From contig NZ_WYEU01000001.1 in NCBI RefSeq assembly GCF_015143595.1, positions 1,116,001-1,180,000 of the forward strand: a DNA stretch of 64,000 nucleotides, in the 5' to 3' direction. The stretch comes from Sneathiella sp. P13V-1. GTDB lineage: Bacteria > Pseudomonadota > Alphaproteobacteria > Sneathiellales > Sneathiellaceae. Shown here in pieces: positions 17,270-26,190 of this stretch. A model generated the notes under the pieces. The model saw only the letters and a program-made list of their open reading frames with translations. It had not been told where the DNA came from and made no database searches. The stretch's first letter is position 1. The number at the start of each line of letters is the position of its first letter. A program made the position numbers and the translations under genes.

Positions 17270-18586
17270 ATGAGTTTGAAGAAATTTGTACTCGGTGTTG
17301 TGGGAGCTGCAGTACTGGCTGCTCCATTTACAACAGCGGCACCTGCACTGGCTGAAGACACACTCTATCTGCCAAAATTGGTTTACCGTACTGGTCCATT
17401 TGCGCCAGGTGGTATTCCAACAGCCAACGGTGCGGTTGACTACTGGGCGATGATCAACGAGCGTGACGGCGGCGTCGGTGGCGCGAAAGTTATCGTTGAA
17501 GAATGTGAATTTGGCTACAACACAGACCGTGGTGTTGAGTGCTATGAGCGTACGAAAAACAAAAACAATGGCGCGCTGATCTATCAGCCATACTCCACTG
17601 GTGTGACTTACGCTCTTGCTGACCGTACACGTACTGACAAAATTCCTCTGATGACTATGGGTTATGGTCGTGCGGACGCTGGTATCGGTACAGCCTTCCC
17701 ATGGGTTTTCCCACTGATGACCAACTACTGGGGTCAGGGTACAGGCATCATGAAATATATCGCTGAACAAGAAGGCGGTATAGACAAAGTTAAAGATAAA
17801 ACAATTGCATTGGTTTATCTCGACATCGCGTATGGTAAGGAATCCATTCCTATTTTCCGTACAATGTCTGAAAAATTCGGCTTTAACCTGAAAGAATACC
17901 CAGTAACTTTCCCAGGCATTGAGCAGAAAGCAACTTGGCTGCAGATCCGTCGTGCGAAACCAGACTACATTGTCATGTGGGGCTGGGGCGCGATGAACCA
18001 GACAGCTATTAAAGAAGCTAAGAACATCCGCTTCAATATGGAAAACTTCATTGGTAACTGGTGGGCCGGTGCTGAGCAGGATACTGTTCCAGCTGGTGCA
18101 TCCGCTGTTGGATATAAGAGTGCTACATTCTCCAACGCTGGTAAAGATTACCCAGTTATCCAGGACATCATGAAGCACGTTTACGCCAAAGGTAACGGTA
18201 AAGGCGAAGACAATGTTGGTCAGGTTCTTTACAACCGTGCTGTGATCACACAGGTGTTCATCCACGCTGGTATCCTGAATGCGCAAGCTAAATTCGGTGT
18301 GAAAGCCATTAACGGTGAACAGCTCCGCTGGGGTCTGGAAAACCTGAAAATGGATGCAGCCATGAACGAAAAAATGGGTATTGCTGGCATGGGTCCAGAA
18401 ATTTCCCCAACATGTGCTGACCACGTCGGTGGTGGTGGTTTCTTCATCCAACAGTGGGATGGCAAGAAATTCAACGTTGTGTCTGAAGCTCTGACACCAA
18501 TGAATGACCTTGTTATTCCTGCAATGGAAGCATCCGCTGCAAAATACCTGAAAGAAAAAGGCCTCGACGCCGTTTCTTGTAACTAA
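17270..18586 (+). CDS. Periplasmic substrate-binding protein, LivK-like
   Basis: A 438-residue binding protein of the type I periplasmic fold used by branched-chain-amino-acid-type importers. A signal peptide of about 28 residues ends at PALA-ED. The mature start (LYLPKLVYRTGPFAPGG) is longer and different from that of true Leu/Ile/Val-binding proteins (about 345 residues), and many tryptophans and tyrosines line the middle, suggesting a larger or aromatic/acyl ligand. A very strong GGGAGG precedes the ATG, as expected for an abundant periplasmic protein. Confidence 0.9.
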   Translation: MSLKKFVLGVVGAAVLAAPFTTAAPALAEDTLYLPKLVYRTGPFAPGGIPTANGAVDYWAMINERDGGVGGAKVIVEECEFGYNTDRGVECYERTKNKNNGALIYQPYSTGVTYALADRTRTDKIPLMTMGYGRADAGIGTAFPWVFPLMTNYWGQGTGIMKYIAEQEGGIDKVKDKTIALVYLDIAYGKESIPIFRTMSEKFGFNLKEYPVTFPGIEQKATWLQIRRAKPDYIVMWGWGAMNQTAIKEAKNIRFNMENFIGNWWAGAEQDTVPAGASAVGYKSATFSNAGKDYPVIQDIMKHVYAKGNGKGEDNVGQVLYNRAVITQVFIHAGILNAQAKFGVKAINGEQLRWGLENLKMDAAMNEKMGIAGMGPEISPTCADHVGGGGFFIQQWDGKKFNVVSEALTPMNDLVIPAMEASAAKYLKEKGLDAVSCN

Positions 18587-18625
18587 ACTGTAAATAGTAA
18601 CCTTGAAAAAGAGCGAGTCTTGTCA

Positions 18626-19441
18626 ATGAACGCGTCAAGTAATCCCCTTCTGAGGGTCAATAATATCGAGGTCATTTATGACCATGTTATCTTGGTACTT
18701 AAAGGGGTCTCGCTCGAGGTTCCTGAGGGAAAGATTGTATCTATCCTCGGGGCTAACGGCGCAGGCAAGACCACCTCTTTGAAAGCCATTTCTAACCTCC
18801 TCCGCTCTGAGCGCGGGGAGGTTACGAAAGGCTCCATTGAGTATCGCGGTAATAACATCACTGAAAGCTCTCCCGCCGAACTGGTTATGGATGGTGTTGT
18901 TCAGGTGATGGAAGGCCGTCACTGTTTTGAACACTTGACAGTGGAAGAAAATCTTCTGACTGGCGCTTACACCCGTAAAGGTGGCCGCGCGATGATCAAT
19001 GAAGAACTTGAGAAGGTGTATCACTACTTCCCGCGCTTGAAAGAGCGTCGCACATCTCTCGCCGGTTATGTTTCCGGTGGTGAGCAGCAGATGGTTGCTG
19101 TGGGCCGTGCGCTGATGGCGAAGCCGAGCCTCATTCTGCTGGATGAGCCTTCGATGGGTCTGGCGCCGCAGCTTGTGGAAGAGATTTTTGAAATTGTGAA
19201 ACGTTTGAACGTAGAAACCGGGGTGAGCTTCCTGGTTGCCGAGCAGAACGCTACGATCGCGCTGAAATATGCCCACTATGGCTATATTCTTGAAAATGGT
19301 CGTGTTGTGATGGACGGCGCTGCGGAAGACCTTTCAAACAACGAAGACGTTAAAGAGTTCTATCTGGGTCTGGGCGGCGACGGCCGCAAGAGCTTTAAAG
19401 ATGTGAAGCACTATCGTCGTCGTAAGCGTTGGCTCGCCTAA
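18626..19441 (+). CDS. ABC importer ATPase, LivF-like
   Basis: The second ATPase of the importer. Walker A is GANGAGKTT, the signature is YVSGGEQQMVAVGRAL and Walker B is LILLDEPSMGLAP. The frame opens with TTG six bases earlier, but the ATG at 18626 sits eight bases after GAGCGAG and is the better start. A basic C-terminal tail (HYRRRKRWLA) goes beyond the usual LivF end. It follows the binding-protein gene by 39 bases. Confidence 0.92.
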   Translation: MNASSNPLLRVNNIEVIYDHVILVLKGVSLEVPEGKIVSILGANGAGKTTSLKAISNLLRSERGEVTKGSIEYRGNNITESSPAELVMDGVVQVMEGRHCFEHLTVEENLLTGAYTRKGGRAMINEELEKVYHYFPRLKERRTSLAGYVSGGEQQMVAVGRALMAKPSLILLDEPSMGLAPQLVEEIFEIVKRLNVETGVSFLVAEQNATIALKYAHYGYILENGRVVMDGAAEDLSNNEDVKEFYLGLGGDGRKSFKDVKHYRRRKRWLA

Positions 19442-19483
19442 TTCCTCTTAGTAACAAAAGCAACAAGTATCTAGAGAGAGCAA

Positions 19484-20731
19484 ATGAGCGACTCGCAGAA
19501 ATTTTATGATGATCTGGAAACTCGCACGCCTGAACAGCGTGCGAAAGATCAGATCGCAGCCTTGCAGGAACAGATTGCCTATGCGAAAGCAAACTCCGAT
19601 TATTTCGGTGAGCTTTTGAAGGATGTGGACCCTGCTTCAATTGACAGCATGGAAGCTTTGGCGTCCCTGCCTGTCACACGTAAATCCGATCTGATTGGTC
19701 ATCAGGGTAAAAACCCACCGCTTGGTGGACTAAACGCTCAGCCGGTTGGTGAAGTCGCTAACGTGTTTATGTCTCCAGGCCCGATTTTCGAGCCTGGCCA
19801 AGACATCAAAGATTATTTTCGTATGGGCCGTGCCATGTGGGCCGCGGGCTTCCGTCCGGGCGACCTGGTTTACAACACTTTTTCCTATCACATGACCCCA
19901 GCGGGCCACATGATGGAAAGCGGCGCACGCGCTGTTGGTTGTCCGGTTTTCCCAGCGGGTATCGGCAACACTGAAATGCAGCTTCAAGCCATTTCCACAT
20001 TAAAGCCACGGGCTTATGTCGGAACGCCTTCTTTCCTTAAAATCCTTCTGGAAAAAGGAACGGAAGCTGGCATGGATATGTCATCCATCAAAGTTGCCAG
20101 TGTTGGTGGTGAGGCATTGCCTCCGTCACTTCGTCAGGCACTGAAGGACATGGGTGTCGAGACAGTTATCCAATCATATGGTACTGCGGACCTTGGTCTG
20201 ATTGCTTACGAGACCGAAGCGATGGAAGGTATGAGCATCGATGAAGGTGTGATTGTTGAAATCGTTCGTCCAGGTACAGGCGATCCGGTTGCACCGGGTG
20301 AGGTTGGCGAAGTTGTTGTTACTTCCTTCAACAAAACCTATCCATTGGTCCGCTTTGGTACAGGTGACATGTCTGCCTTCCTGGAAGGTGGCAGCGCTTG
20401 TGGTCGCACTGGACCACGCATTAAAGGCTGGATGGGTCGTGCAGACCAAACTGCCAAGGTGAAAGGCATGTTTGTTCACCCAGGTCAGGTTGTCGACGTT
20501 CAGAAAGCCCACGAAGAGATCAAAAAAATACGCCTTGTTGTCACAAGCGACAACAACATGGACGTCATGACAGTTCAGTGTGAAGTTGCCGGTGGCGATG
20601 ACGCATTGAAAGACGAGGTTGGTAAATCTGTTCAAGCCAAATGTAAACTTCGCGGCAACGTTGAGTTTGTTGAGGTCGGAAGCCTTGCCAATGATGGTAA
20701 AGTGATCGACGATCAGCGCACATATGAATAG
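19484..20731 (+). CDS. Phenylacetate-CoA-ligase (PaaK) family protein without the SSGTTG loop
   Basis: A 415-residue protein of the PaaK branch of AMP-forming ligases. Later motifs are present: VASVGGEALP, QSYGTADLG (adenine motif), VRFGTGDMSAF and RIKGWMGRADQTAKVKGMFV, which matches the hinge and C-terminal domain. At the place where PaaK has SSGTTGKP, this protein reads FMSPGPIFEPGQD, so the phosphate-binding loop that handles ATP is missing. It may be a divergent ligase or one that has lost adenylation. It closes the transporter operon, 42 bases after the ATPase gene, and is followed by a terminator. Confidence 0.82.
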   Translation: MSDSQKFYDDLETRTPEQRAKDQIAALQEQIAYAKANSDYFGELLKDVDPASIDSMEALASLPVTRKSDLIGHQGKNPPLGGLNAQPVGEVANVFMSPGPIFEPGQDIKDYFRMGRAMWAAGFRPGDLVYNTFSYHMTPAGHMMESGARAVGCPVFPAGIGNTEMQLQAISTLKPRAYVGTPSFLKILLEKGTEAGMDMSSIKVASVGGEALPPSLRQALKDMGVETVIQSYGTADLGLIAYETEAMEGMSIDEGVIVEIVRPGTGDPVAPGEVGEVVVTSFNKTYPLVRFGTGDMSAFLEGGSACGRTGPRIKGWMGRADQTAKVKGMFVHPGQVVDVQKAHEEIKKIRLVVTSDNNMDVMTVQCEVAGGDDALKDEVGKSVQAKCKLRGNVEFVEVGSLANDGKVIDDQRTYE

Positions 20732-20797
20732 AGCCTACAATAATTGAAGGACAAATAAGGGAATTCTGAATTTCCTTTGATCCTGATAGTTGCGAAG

Positions 20798-20832
20798 AAA
20801 AGAACATTCCTGTAGCAAGGGATGTTCTTTTT
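20798..20832 (+). terminator. Rho-independent terminator ending the transporter operon
   Basis: A 13-bp stem with one G-T pair (20798-20810 with 20819-20831) and an eight-base loop, with T-rich 3' arm and tail. It separates the transporter-ligase unit from the ccm genes and overlaps an upstream TTG that opens the ccmA frame, which argues against that start. Confidence 0.85.
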
Positions 20833-20852
20833 TTATGGGAAGCTGCCACTTG

Positions 20853-21473
20853 ATGACCTTAACAGCCTCGGACCTGTCCTCAATTCGGCAGGAAAGACAG
20901 ATTTTTGCGGGTGTTGATCTTTCCTTGCAGGAAGGAGAGCTTCTCTGGGTTAAGGGGCGCAATGGTGCTGGTAAATCATCACTCCTTCGTATTATGGCGC
21001 GGCTTTTGAGCAGCCCGACGGGTAAGGTGCTGTGGCAAGGCGACGACGTGGCAGAAGATCCCGAACCTTACCTTTCAAATCTCCAATATATCGGGCATCA
21101 GGATGGCTTGAAGACAGCCTTTTCCCCGAAAGAAAATTTGCAGTTCTGGGTGGATTTTCACGGACGCGGCGATGTTTCTAAAGCTCTTGAAGCCTTTGAG
21201 CTTGCTCCCATCGCGGACAGTCCGGTTCGTATCCTGTCCGCAGGCCAGAAAAAGCGAACACATTTGGCGCGCCTCGTCGCGTGTCCTGCACCGCTTTGGA
21301 TTTTGGACGAACCTGTCAGTTCGCTTGATGTGCATTTCATAGACTTGTTTAGACATGTCCTGAAGACCCACTTGAATAATGGGGGGATGGCCCTCCTCGC
21401 TACTCATCAGGATCTTCAGATGGATGGCACACGTATTCTTGATCTGGATAGGATTGGGGGTGAAGCGTCATGA
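20853..21473 (+). CDS. ccmA: Cytochrome c maturation ATPase CcmA
   Basis: ATPase of the CcmABCD complex, which releases haem-loaded CcmE at the inner membrane. Walker A reads GRNGAGKSS, the signature LSAGQKKRTHLARL and Walker B LWILDEPVSSLD. The frame is open from a TTG at 20790, but that falls inside the terminator hairpin; the ATG at 20853 gives the usual CcmA N-terminus (MTLTASDLSS) with a GGGAAG ten bases upstream. This gives 206 residues, the family norm. It overlaps ccmB by four bases (ATGA). Confidence 0.93.
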   Translation: MTLTASDLSSIRQERQIFAGVDLSLQEGELLWVKGRNGAGKSSLLRIMARLLSSPTGKVLWQGDDVAEDPEPYLSNLQYIGHQDGLKTAFSPKENLQFWVDFHGRGDVSKALEAFELAPIADSPVRILSAGQKKRTHLARLVACPAPLWILDEPVSSLDVHFIDLFRHVLKTHLNNGGMALLATHQDLQMDGTRILDLDRIGGEAS

Positions 21474-22135
21474 GATCTTTCTTCCGACTTGTCCAACGGG
21501 ATATTCAGCTAGCCGTGCGTCAGGGCAGTGCGCTCACCATGACATTGTCTTTCTTTGTCATCGCCGTAACTCTATTTCCGTTGGGAGTGGGGCCTGAACT
21601 GAACGTCCTTTCCCGCATAGGCCCAGGAGTGCTGTGGGTCGGGGCGCTTCTGTCCTGTATGCTTACACTGGATCGGATTTTTCAGGCGGACTATGAGGAC
21701 GGGACCCTTGAGCAGCTTATGCTTGGGCCGTTACCGGGTGTGTTTCTTGTGCTGGCCAAGATCCTCGCCCACTGGATCACATCAGTACTTCCTTTGATTG
21801 TGATTTCACCCATATTGGCCATATCACTGGCCATGCCCGGAGATGGCATCATTGCCATGGTCGGAGCATTGCTCGTGGGTTCTCCGGTTCTTAGTTTAAT
21901 TGGGGCTGTGGGGGCTGCCCTTACCGTGGCAATGCGTCGCGGGGGTGTGTTATTGTCTATACTGGTACTTCCATTGTATATACCTGTACTGATTTTCGGG
22001 GTTGCGGCGGTTGAAGCGGCTATTGCGCTCTTACCTGTGGCACCCCATATCATGCTACTTGGGGGACTGGCGCTTGGGGCGTTGGTCGTATGTCCATTGG
22101 CGGCAGCTGCGGCGCTGCGATTGGCAGTGGAATAG
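21470..22135 (+). CDS. ccmB: Haem exporter permease CcmB
   Basis: A 221-residue inner-membrane protein with six hydrophobic helices and the CcmB landmarks FFRLVQRDIQLAVRQGSA at the N-terminus and LDRIFQADYEDGTLEQL after the second helix. It is the permease partner of CcmA. Translation is coupled to ccmA by the ATGA overlap. Confidence 0.95.
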   Translation: MRSFFRLVQRDIQLAVRQGSALTMTLSFFVIAVTLFPLGVGPELNVLSRIGPGVLWVGALLSCMLTLDRIFQADYEDGTLEQLMLGPLPGVFLVLAKILAHWITSVLPLIVISPILAISLAMPGDGIIAMVGALLVGSPVLSLIGAVGAALTVAMRRGGVLLSILVLPLYIPVLIFGVAAVEAAIALLPVAPHIMLLGGLALGALVVCPLAAAAALRLAVE

Positions 22136-22168
22136 GTCAGAGCGAATTTGAAGGCGGGGAAAGGCCGA

Positions 22169-22900
22169 ATGGCAGTTGATCTTCATAAATATGCAAACCC
22201 GAACCGGTTTTTGAAAATCGTTGGGGCGATTTATCCGTGGTCAGTTGTCGTAACGATCGTGTCCTTGCTTGCGGGCTTGTATCTGGGGCTGTTTGTCTCC
22301 CCTGAGGATTACCAGCAGGGCGACACGGTTCGCATCATGTTTGTACATGTCCCTGCCGCTTGGATGGCGCTGAGCATTTATACAATGATGGCGGTCTCAT
22401 CCGCTGTGGGTCTCATTTGGAAACATCCTGTTGCGGATCTCTCTGCCAAGGCAATGGCACCTGTAGGTGCGGCTTTTACTTTTCTTGCCCTTGTGACAGG
22501 TTCTTTGTGGGGTCAGCCTATGTGGGGAACTTACTGGGTGTGGGATGCACGTCTAACCAGCATGTTGATCCTGTTATTTCTTTATCTGGGTTACATGGCA
22601 ATCTGGGAAAGCTTTGACGACTATTCCAAAGCCGCAAAAGCCGCTGCCATTTTGGTGCTGGTCGGTGTGATTAATATCCCGGTGATCAAGTTCTCTGTGG
22701 ATTGGTGGAACACTCTGCATCAGCCAGCCAGTGTGGCGACTATGGAGGGGCCGAAAATTCACAGCTCCATCCTGACCCCGCTACTGGTAATGGGACTTGC
22801 TTATATGAGCTTGTTTACGACGCTCTATTGTATTCGGGTGAAGTCAGAAATTTTGGGGCGTCGTCTGCGTATGTTGCAGATCAACCAGATACAGGAATAG
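22169..22900 (+). CDS. ccmC: Haem handling protein CcmC
   Basis: A 243-residue six-helix protein with the tryptophan-rich haem motif WGTYWVWDARLTS and flanking histidines; it loads haem onto CcmE in the periplasm. The frame opens with a TTG at 22148, but the ATG at 22169 follows GGGGAAAGG and gives a normal N-terminus. A gap of 118 bases then separates it from ccmD. Confidence 0.95.
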   Translation: MAVDLHKYANPNRFLKIVGAIYPWSVVVTIVSLLAGLYLGLFVSPEDYQQGDTVRIMFVHVPAAWMALSIYTMMAVSSAVGLIWKHPVADLSAKAMAPVGAAFTFLALVTGSLWGQPMWGTYWVWDARLTSMLILLFLYLGYMAIWESFDDYSKAAKAAAILVLVGVINIPVIKFSVDWWNTLHQPASVATMEGPKIHSSILTPLLVMGLAYMSLFTTLYCIRVKSEILGRRLRMLQINQIQE

Positions 22901-23018
22901 GTCGCCTCGCGGCATTGTGACGCATCGTGTCGCAGTGCCTCTGGTAGTTTGGGTTTGAGCATTTATATTTGTAGGTTAGCTAAAGAAATCAAAGGTTAGC
23001 CTGTCGGGAGTGAAACCG

Positions 23019-23210
23019 GTGTCAGAGTTTTTTGAAATGGGCGGATATGCCGCCTTTGTCTGGTCTTCATATTTTGTCTCAGCGCTTATTTTGATCACTT
23101 TGGTGATCACAAGCGTCAGAAAGTTGAAGAAGATCGAGCAGGAACTTGTCCCCATGGAAGAAGCCCGCCGGGCGCGACGCCAACGTAACCGTGAAGGACG
23201 TGTCTCATGA
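23019..23210 (+). CDS. ccmD: Small haem exporter subunit CcmD
   Basis: A 63-residue single-helix protein. MSEFFEMGGYAAFVWSSY is the typical CcmD opening, followed by one membrane helix and a basic, charged cytoplasmic tail. I place the start at the GTG at 23019, eight bases after GGAG, rather than the GTG at 23010 that overlaps that ribosome binding site. It stabilises the CcmABC-CcmE complex. The stop overlaps ccmE by four bases. Confidence 0.88.
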   Translation: MSEFFEMGGYAAFVWSSYFVSALILITLVITSVRKLKKIEQELVPMEEARRARRQRNREGRVS

Positions 23211-23647
23211 CCCGTAAACGTCGTCGTTTATATATTGTGCTTTCAGGTCTCGCAGTGCTGGGCCTCGCAGCCGCTCTGATCCTGTCTTCGTTTCAGGATA
23301 GTCTGGTTTTCTTCCACAGCCCGTCTGATCTGGCTGAAAAACCTGTACCACCGGGCCGTACATTCCGCCTTGGTGGATTGGTGGAAGAAGGAAGCTTTGT
23401 CAAAGATGGCGTTACCATCACGTTTAGTGTGACGGATACGGCGGAAAGTGTACCTGTAACGTATGAAGGCTTGGTGCCGGATTTGTTCCGTGAAGGACAG
23501 GGCGTTGTTGCCGAAGGCCAAATGAACGATGAAGGTGTTTTTGTCGCCAGCAATGTTCTTGCCAAACATGACGAGAATTATATGCCGCCTGAGGTTGCGG
23601 ATAGCCTCAAAAAAGCGGGGCAGTGGAAAGCAGAAGGATCTAACTGA
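23207..23647 (+). CDS. ccmE: Haem chaperone CcmE
   Basis: A 146-residue periplasmic haem chaperone anchored by an N-terminal helix (about 8-28) after a basic start (MTRKRRR). The covalent haem ligand is His121 in LAKHDENYMPPE, with the family's downstream Tyr also present (HDENY). It takes haem from CcmC and passes it to CcmF. Overlaps ccmD and ccmF at the edges. Confidence 0.96.
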   Translation: MTRKRRRLYIVLSGLAVLGLAAALILSSFQDSLVFFHSPSDLAEKPVPPGRTFRLGGLVEEGSFVKDGVTITFSVTDTAESVPVTYEGLVPDLFREGQGVVAEGQMNDEGVFVASNVLAKHDENYMPPEVADSLKKAGQWKAEGSN

Positions 23648-25638
23648 TGACAGGTGAAATTGGCCAGTTTACCTTGATACTGGCGCTGGTCGTTTCATTC
23701 TTGCAGGGCACCATCCCCATGGTTGGTGCCTCTCGTGGATCCGTAGCGCAGATGAGATTTGCGTCACATGCGGCCTTTGTACAGTTTTTGGCGCTCACCG
23801 TGGCCTTTATCGCGCTGACTTACGCCTATGTGACCAGCGATTTTTCGATTACTAATGTGGCCAGCAATTCCCATTCTCTAAAACCGCTTCTGTACAAAAT
23901 CAGTGGGGTTTGGGGAAACCATGAAGGCTCCTTGCTTCTGTGGGCCTGGATTTTGGCGTTGTTTGGTTTTGCCGTTGCGGCTTTTGGTGGCAACCTTCCC
24001 ATGACGCTCCGCGCCCGTGTGATGGCGGTGCAGGGGCTTGTGGGTATCGGTTTCCTTCTCTTTATCATATTTACAAGTAATCCATTTGAACGTGTCGATC
24101 CGGCCCCCTTTGACGGCAATGGTTTGAACCCTTTGCTTCAGGACCCGGGCCTCGCATTCCACCCGCCATTTCTGTATCTGGGTTATGTGGGTCTGTCTGT
24201 TACCTTCTCCTTCGCCATCGCGGCACTGATCGAAGGTAAAGTTGATCCCGCCTGGGCCCGATGGGTGCGCCCTTGGACACTGGCGGCATGGGGGTTCCTC
24301 ACCCTTGGGATCGCCCTTGGATCATGGTGGGCGTATTACGAGCTTGGCTGGGGTGGCTGGTGGTTCTGGGACCCCGTTGAAAACGCATCCTTCATGCCGT
24401 GGCTTGCGGCAACCGCGCTTCTTCATTCTGCCATTGTGGTGGAAAAGCGGGATGCCCTTAAAAACTGGACAATTCTTCTGGCCATTATCGCGTTCAGTTT
24501 CTCGCTGCTGGGGACCTTCCTTGTGCGTTCAGGTGTGCTCAATTCTGTTCACGCTTTTGCATCCGATCCGACACGCGGTATTTTTGTGCTTGGTTTCTTC
24601 GTTGTGGTCGTTGGATCTTCACTCACCCTCTACGCCTTCCGGGCACCAGCTATGAAGGGCGGGGGGTTATTCTCTCCGATCAGCCGCGAAGGCGCGCTGG
24701 TTTTGAATAACCTTCTTCTGTCCACAGCCTTGGGAACCGTTTTGGTTGGAACACTTTATCCGCTGTTTCTGGATGCGGTGACCGGGGAGAAAGTCTCTGT
24801 CGGACCGCCTTACTTCAATTCCACCTTCTTGCCGATTGTGATCCCGCTGATCATTGCGCTGGCCGCTGGACCTTTCCTGCCATGGAAGCGGGCGGATCTT
24901 GCGGGTGTGATGTCCCGCCTGAAACTGGCCTTGGTCAGTGTGTTTGTGATCGCTGCTGTTGTCTGGTGGGTGACCGAACAGGCGCCAATTATGGCCTATG
25001 TGGGTATGGCGCTGTTTGCGTGGCTGACCGTTGCCGTACTGATTGAATGGACGGACCGCCTGAAACTGTTCCGCACCTCACTTGGTCAAAGCTGGAAACG
25101 CCTGAAGAACCTGCCTAGAAGTGCTCATGGTATGACTTTGGCCCACTTGGGTGTGGCCATGGTGATCCTTGGGATTACGGCATCGGAATCCTGGCAGAGC
25201 GAGCGCTTGGGCGTCATGAAGCCCGGTGAGATCGTGAATGTGGGCGGATATGATTTCCGCTTTGACGGAGCCGAGCAGGGCAAAGGCCCTAACTACAACT
25301 ATCTGGAAGGTACTTTCACGGTTTTCCATAAAGGTGAAGAGATGGGCATTATGAAGCCGTCTCAGCGTCAGTATTCCTCGCCGCCTATGGAAACCACTGA
25401 AGCGGCGATCTGGCCGATGGTCTCTGCGGATCTGTATGCGGTGGTTGGCGAATCCGATGGTAAGGGTGGTTTTGCTACCCGGATCTATCACAAACCGTTC
25501 GTGTCCTGGATCTGGGCTGGTGCCATTGTGATGTTTATTGGAGGCGCCTTTAGCTTAAGCGATCGACGGTTCCGTATCGCGGCGGCCTCCAAAAACAAAA
25601 AGAAACTTCCCGCCAACAGTTCAGTAGCCGGAGCCTGA
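23647..25638 (+). CDS. ccmF: Cytochrome c haem lyase CcmF
   Basis: A 663-residue polytopic protein of normal CcmF length. It shows WGNHEGSLLLWAW, the WWD haem motif WGGWWFWDPVENASFMPWL and the conserved histidines in AFHPPFLYLGY and LLHSAIV. It ligates haem to apocytochrome c with CcmH and CcmI. It overlaps the ccmE stop by one base. Confidence 0.97.
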   Translation: MTGEIGQFTLILALVVSFLQGTIPMVGASRGSVAQMRFASHAAFVQFLALTVAFIALTYAYVTSDFSITNVASNSHSLKPLLYKISGVWGNHEGSLLLWAWILALFGFAVAAFGGNLPMTLRARVMAVQGLVGIGFLLFIIFTSNPFERVDPAPFDGNGLNPLLQDPGLAFHPPFLYLGYVGLSVTFSFAIAALIEGKVDPAWARWVRPWTLAAWGFLTLGIALGSWWAYYELGWGGWWFWDPVENASFMPWLAATALLHSAIVVEKRDALKNWTILLAIIAFSFSLLGTFLVRSGVLNSVHAFASDPTRGIFVLGFFVVVVGSSLTLYAFRAPAMKGGGLFSPISREGALVLNNLLLSTALGTVLVGTLYPLFLDAVTGEKVSVGPPYFNSTFLPIVIPLIIALAAGPFLPWKRADLAGVMSRLKLALVSVFVIAAVVWWVTEQAPIMAYVGMALFAWLTVAVLIEWTDRLKLFRTSLGQSWKRLKNLPRSAHGMTLAHLGVAMVILGITASESWQSERLGVMKPGEIVNVGGYDFRFDGAEQGKGPNYNYLEGTFTVFHKGEEMGIMKPSQRQYSSPPMETTEAAIWPMVSADLYAVVGESDGKGGFATRIYHKPFVSWIWAGAIVMFIGGAFSLSDRRFRIAAASKNKKKLPANSSVAGA

Positions 25639-25642
25639 TAAA

Positions 25643-26182
25643 ATGCGTTTTGGTTTTCTTGCCCCCGTTGCCATCTTCGCCCTGATTTCAGTGGTGATGT
25701 TGTATGCGCTATTTTATCTGGACCCGAAGGAAATTCCTTCCGAACTGGTAAACAAATCAGCCCCAGAATTTTCACTGGAGCCCGTCCCCGGATATGGGGA
25801 ACCGCTTTCCACAGCTCATGTGAAAGAAGGAAAACTGACACTTTTGAACGTGTTTGCTTCCTGGTGTGTGGCATGTCTTGCAGAACATCCAACTCTGATG
25901 GATCTCAGTAAAAAGGGGCAGGTTGATATTCTCGGTCTCAATTATAAGGACAAACCGGAAGCGGCGGCCCGCTGGCTCTCTCGTCATGGAAACCCCTACA
26001 AGCGCACAGGTATGGATCTGAACGGTCGTGTCGGTATTGATTTTGGGGTTTATGGGGTACCTGAAACCTTCATTATGGGACCGGACGGTACAATTCTGGA
26101 CAAGATCATTGGCCCGATCACAGAAAAGGATCTGAAGAATAAGATCCTGCCGCGAATCCAGCAATATAACACTAAGGGGTAA
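25643..26182 (+). CDS. ccmG: Thiol-disulphide oxidoreductase CcmG (DsbE)
   Basis: A 179-residue membrane-anchored thioredoxin. One N-terminal helix (about 7-27) is followed by the active site WCVAC (74-78) and the GVYGVPETFIMGPDG segment carrying the cis-proline. It keeps the CxxCH cysteines of apocytochrome c reduced in the periplasm. It starts four bases after ccmF. Confidence 0.95.
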   Translation: MRFGFLAPVAIFALISVVMLYALFYLDPKEIPSELVNKSAPEFSLEPVPGYGEPLSTAHVKEGKLTLLNVFASWCVACLAEHPTLMDLSKKGQVDILGLNYKDKPEAAARWLSRHGNPYKRTGMDLNGRVGIDFGVYGVPETFIMGPDGTILDKIIGPITEKDLKNKILPRIQQYNTKG

Positions 26183-26190
26183 CAAGGTTT

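Noticed and set aside
17174-18451. Open frame of 425 codons on the minus strand opposite the binding-protein gene
   Set aside because: Same artefact: a highly biased gene on the plus strand leaves few stops on the other strand. The product looks like no protein.
20790-20852. Upstream extension of ccmA to a TTG start
   Set aside because: The extension passes through the terminator hairpin and adds residues (rich in C, K, S) not found in CcmA proteins.
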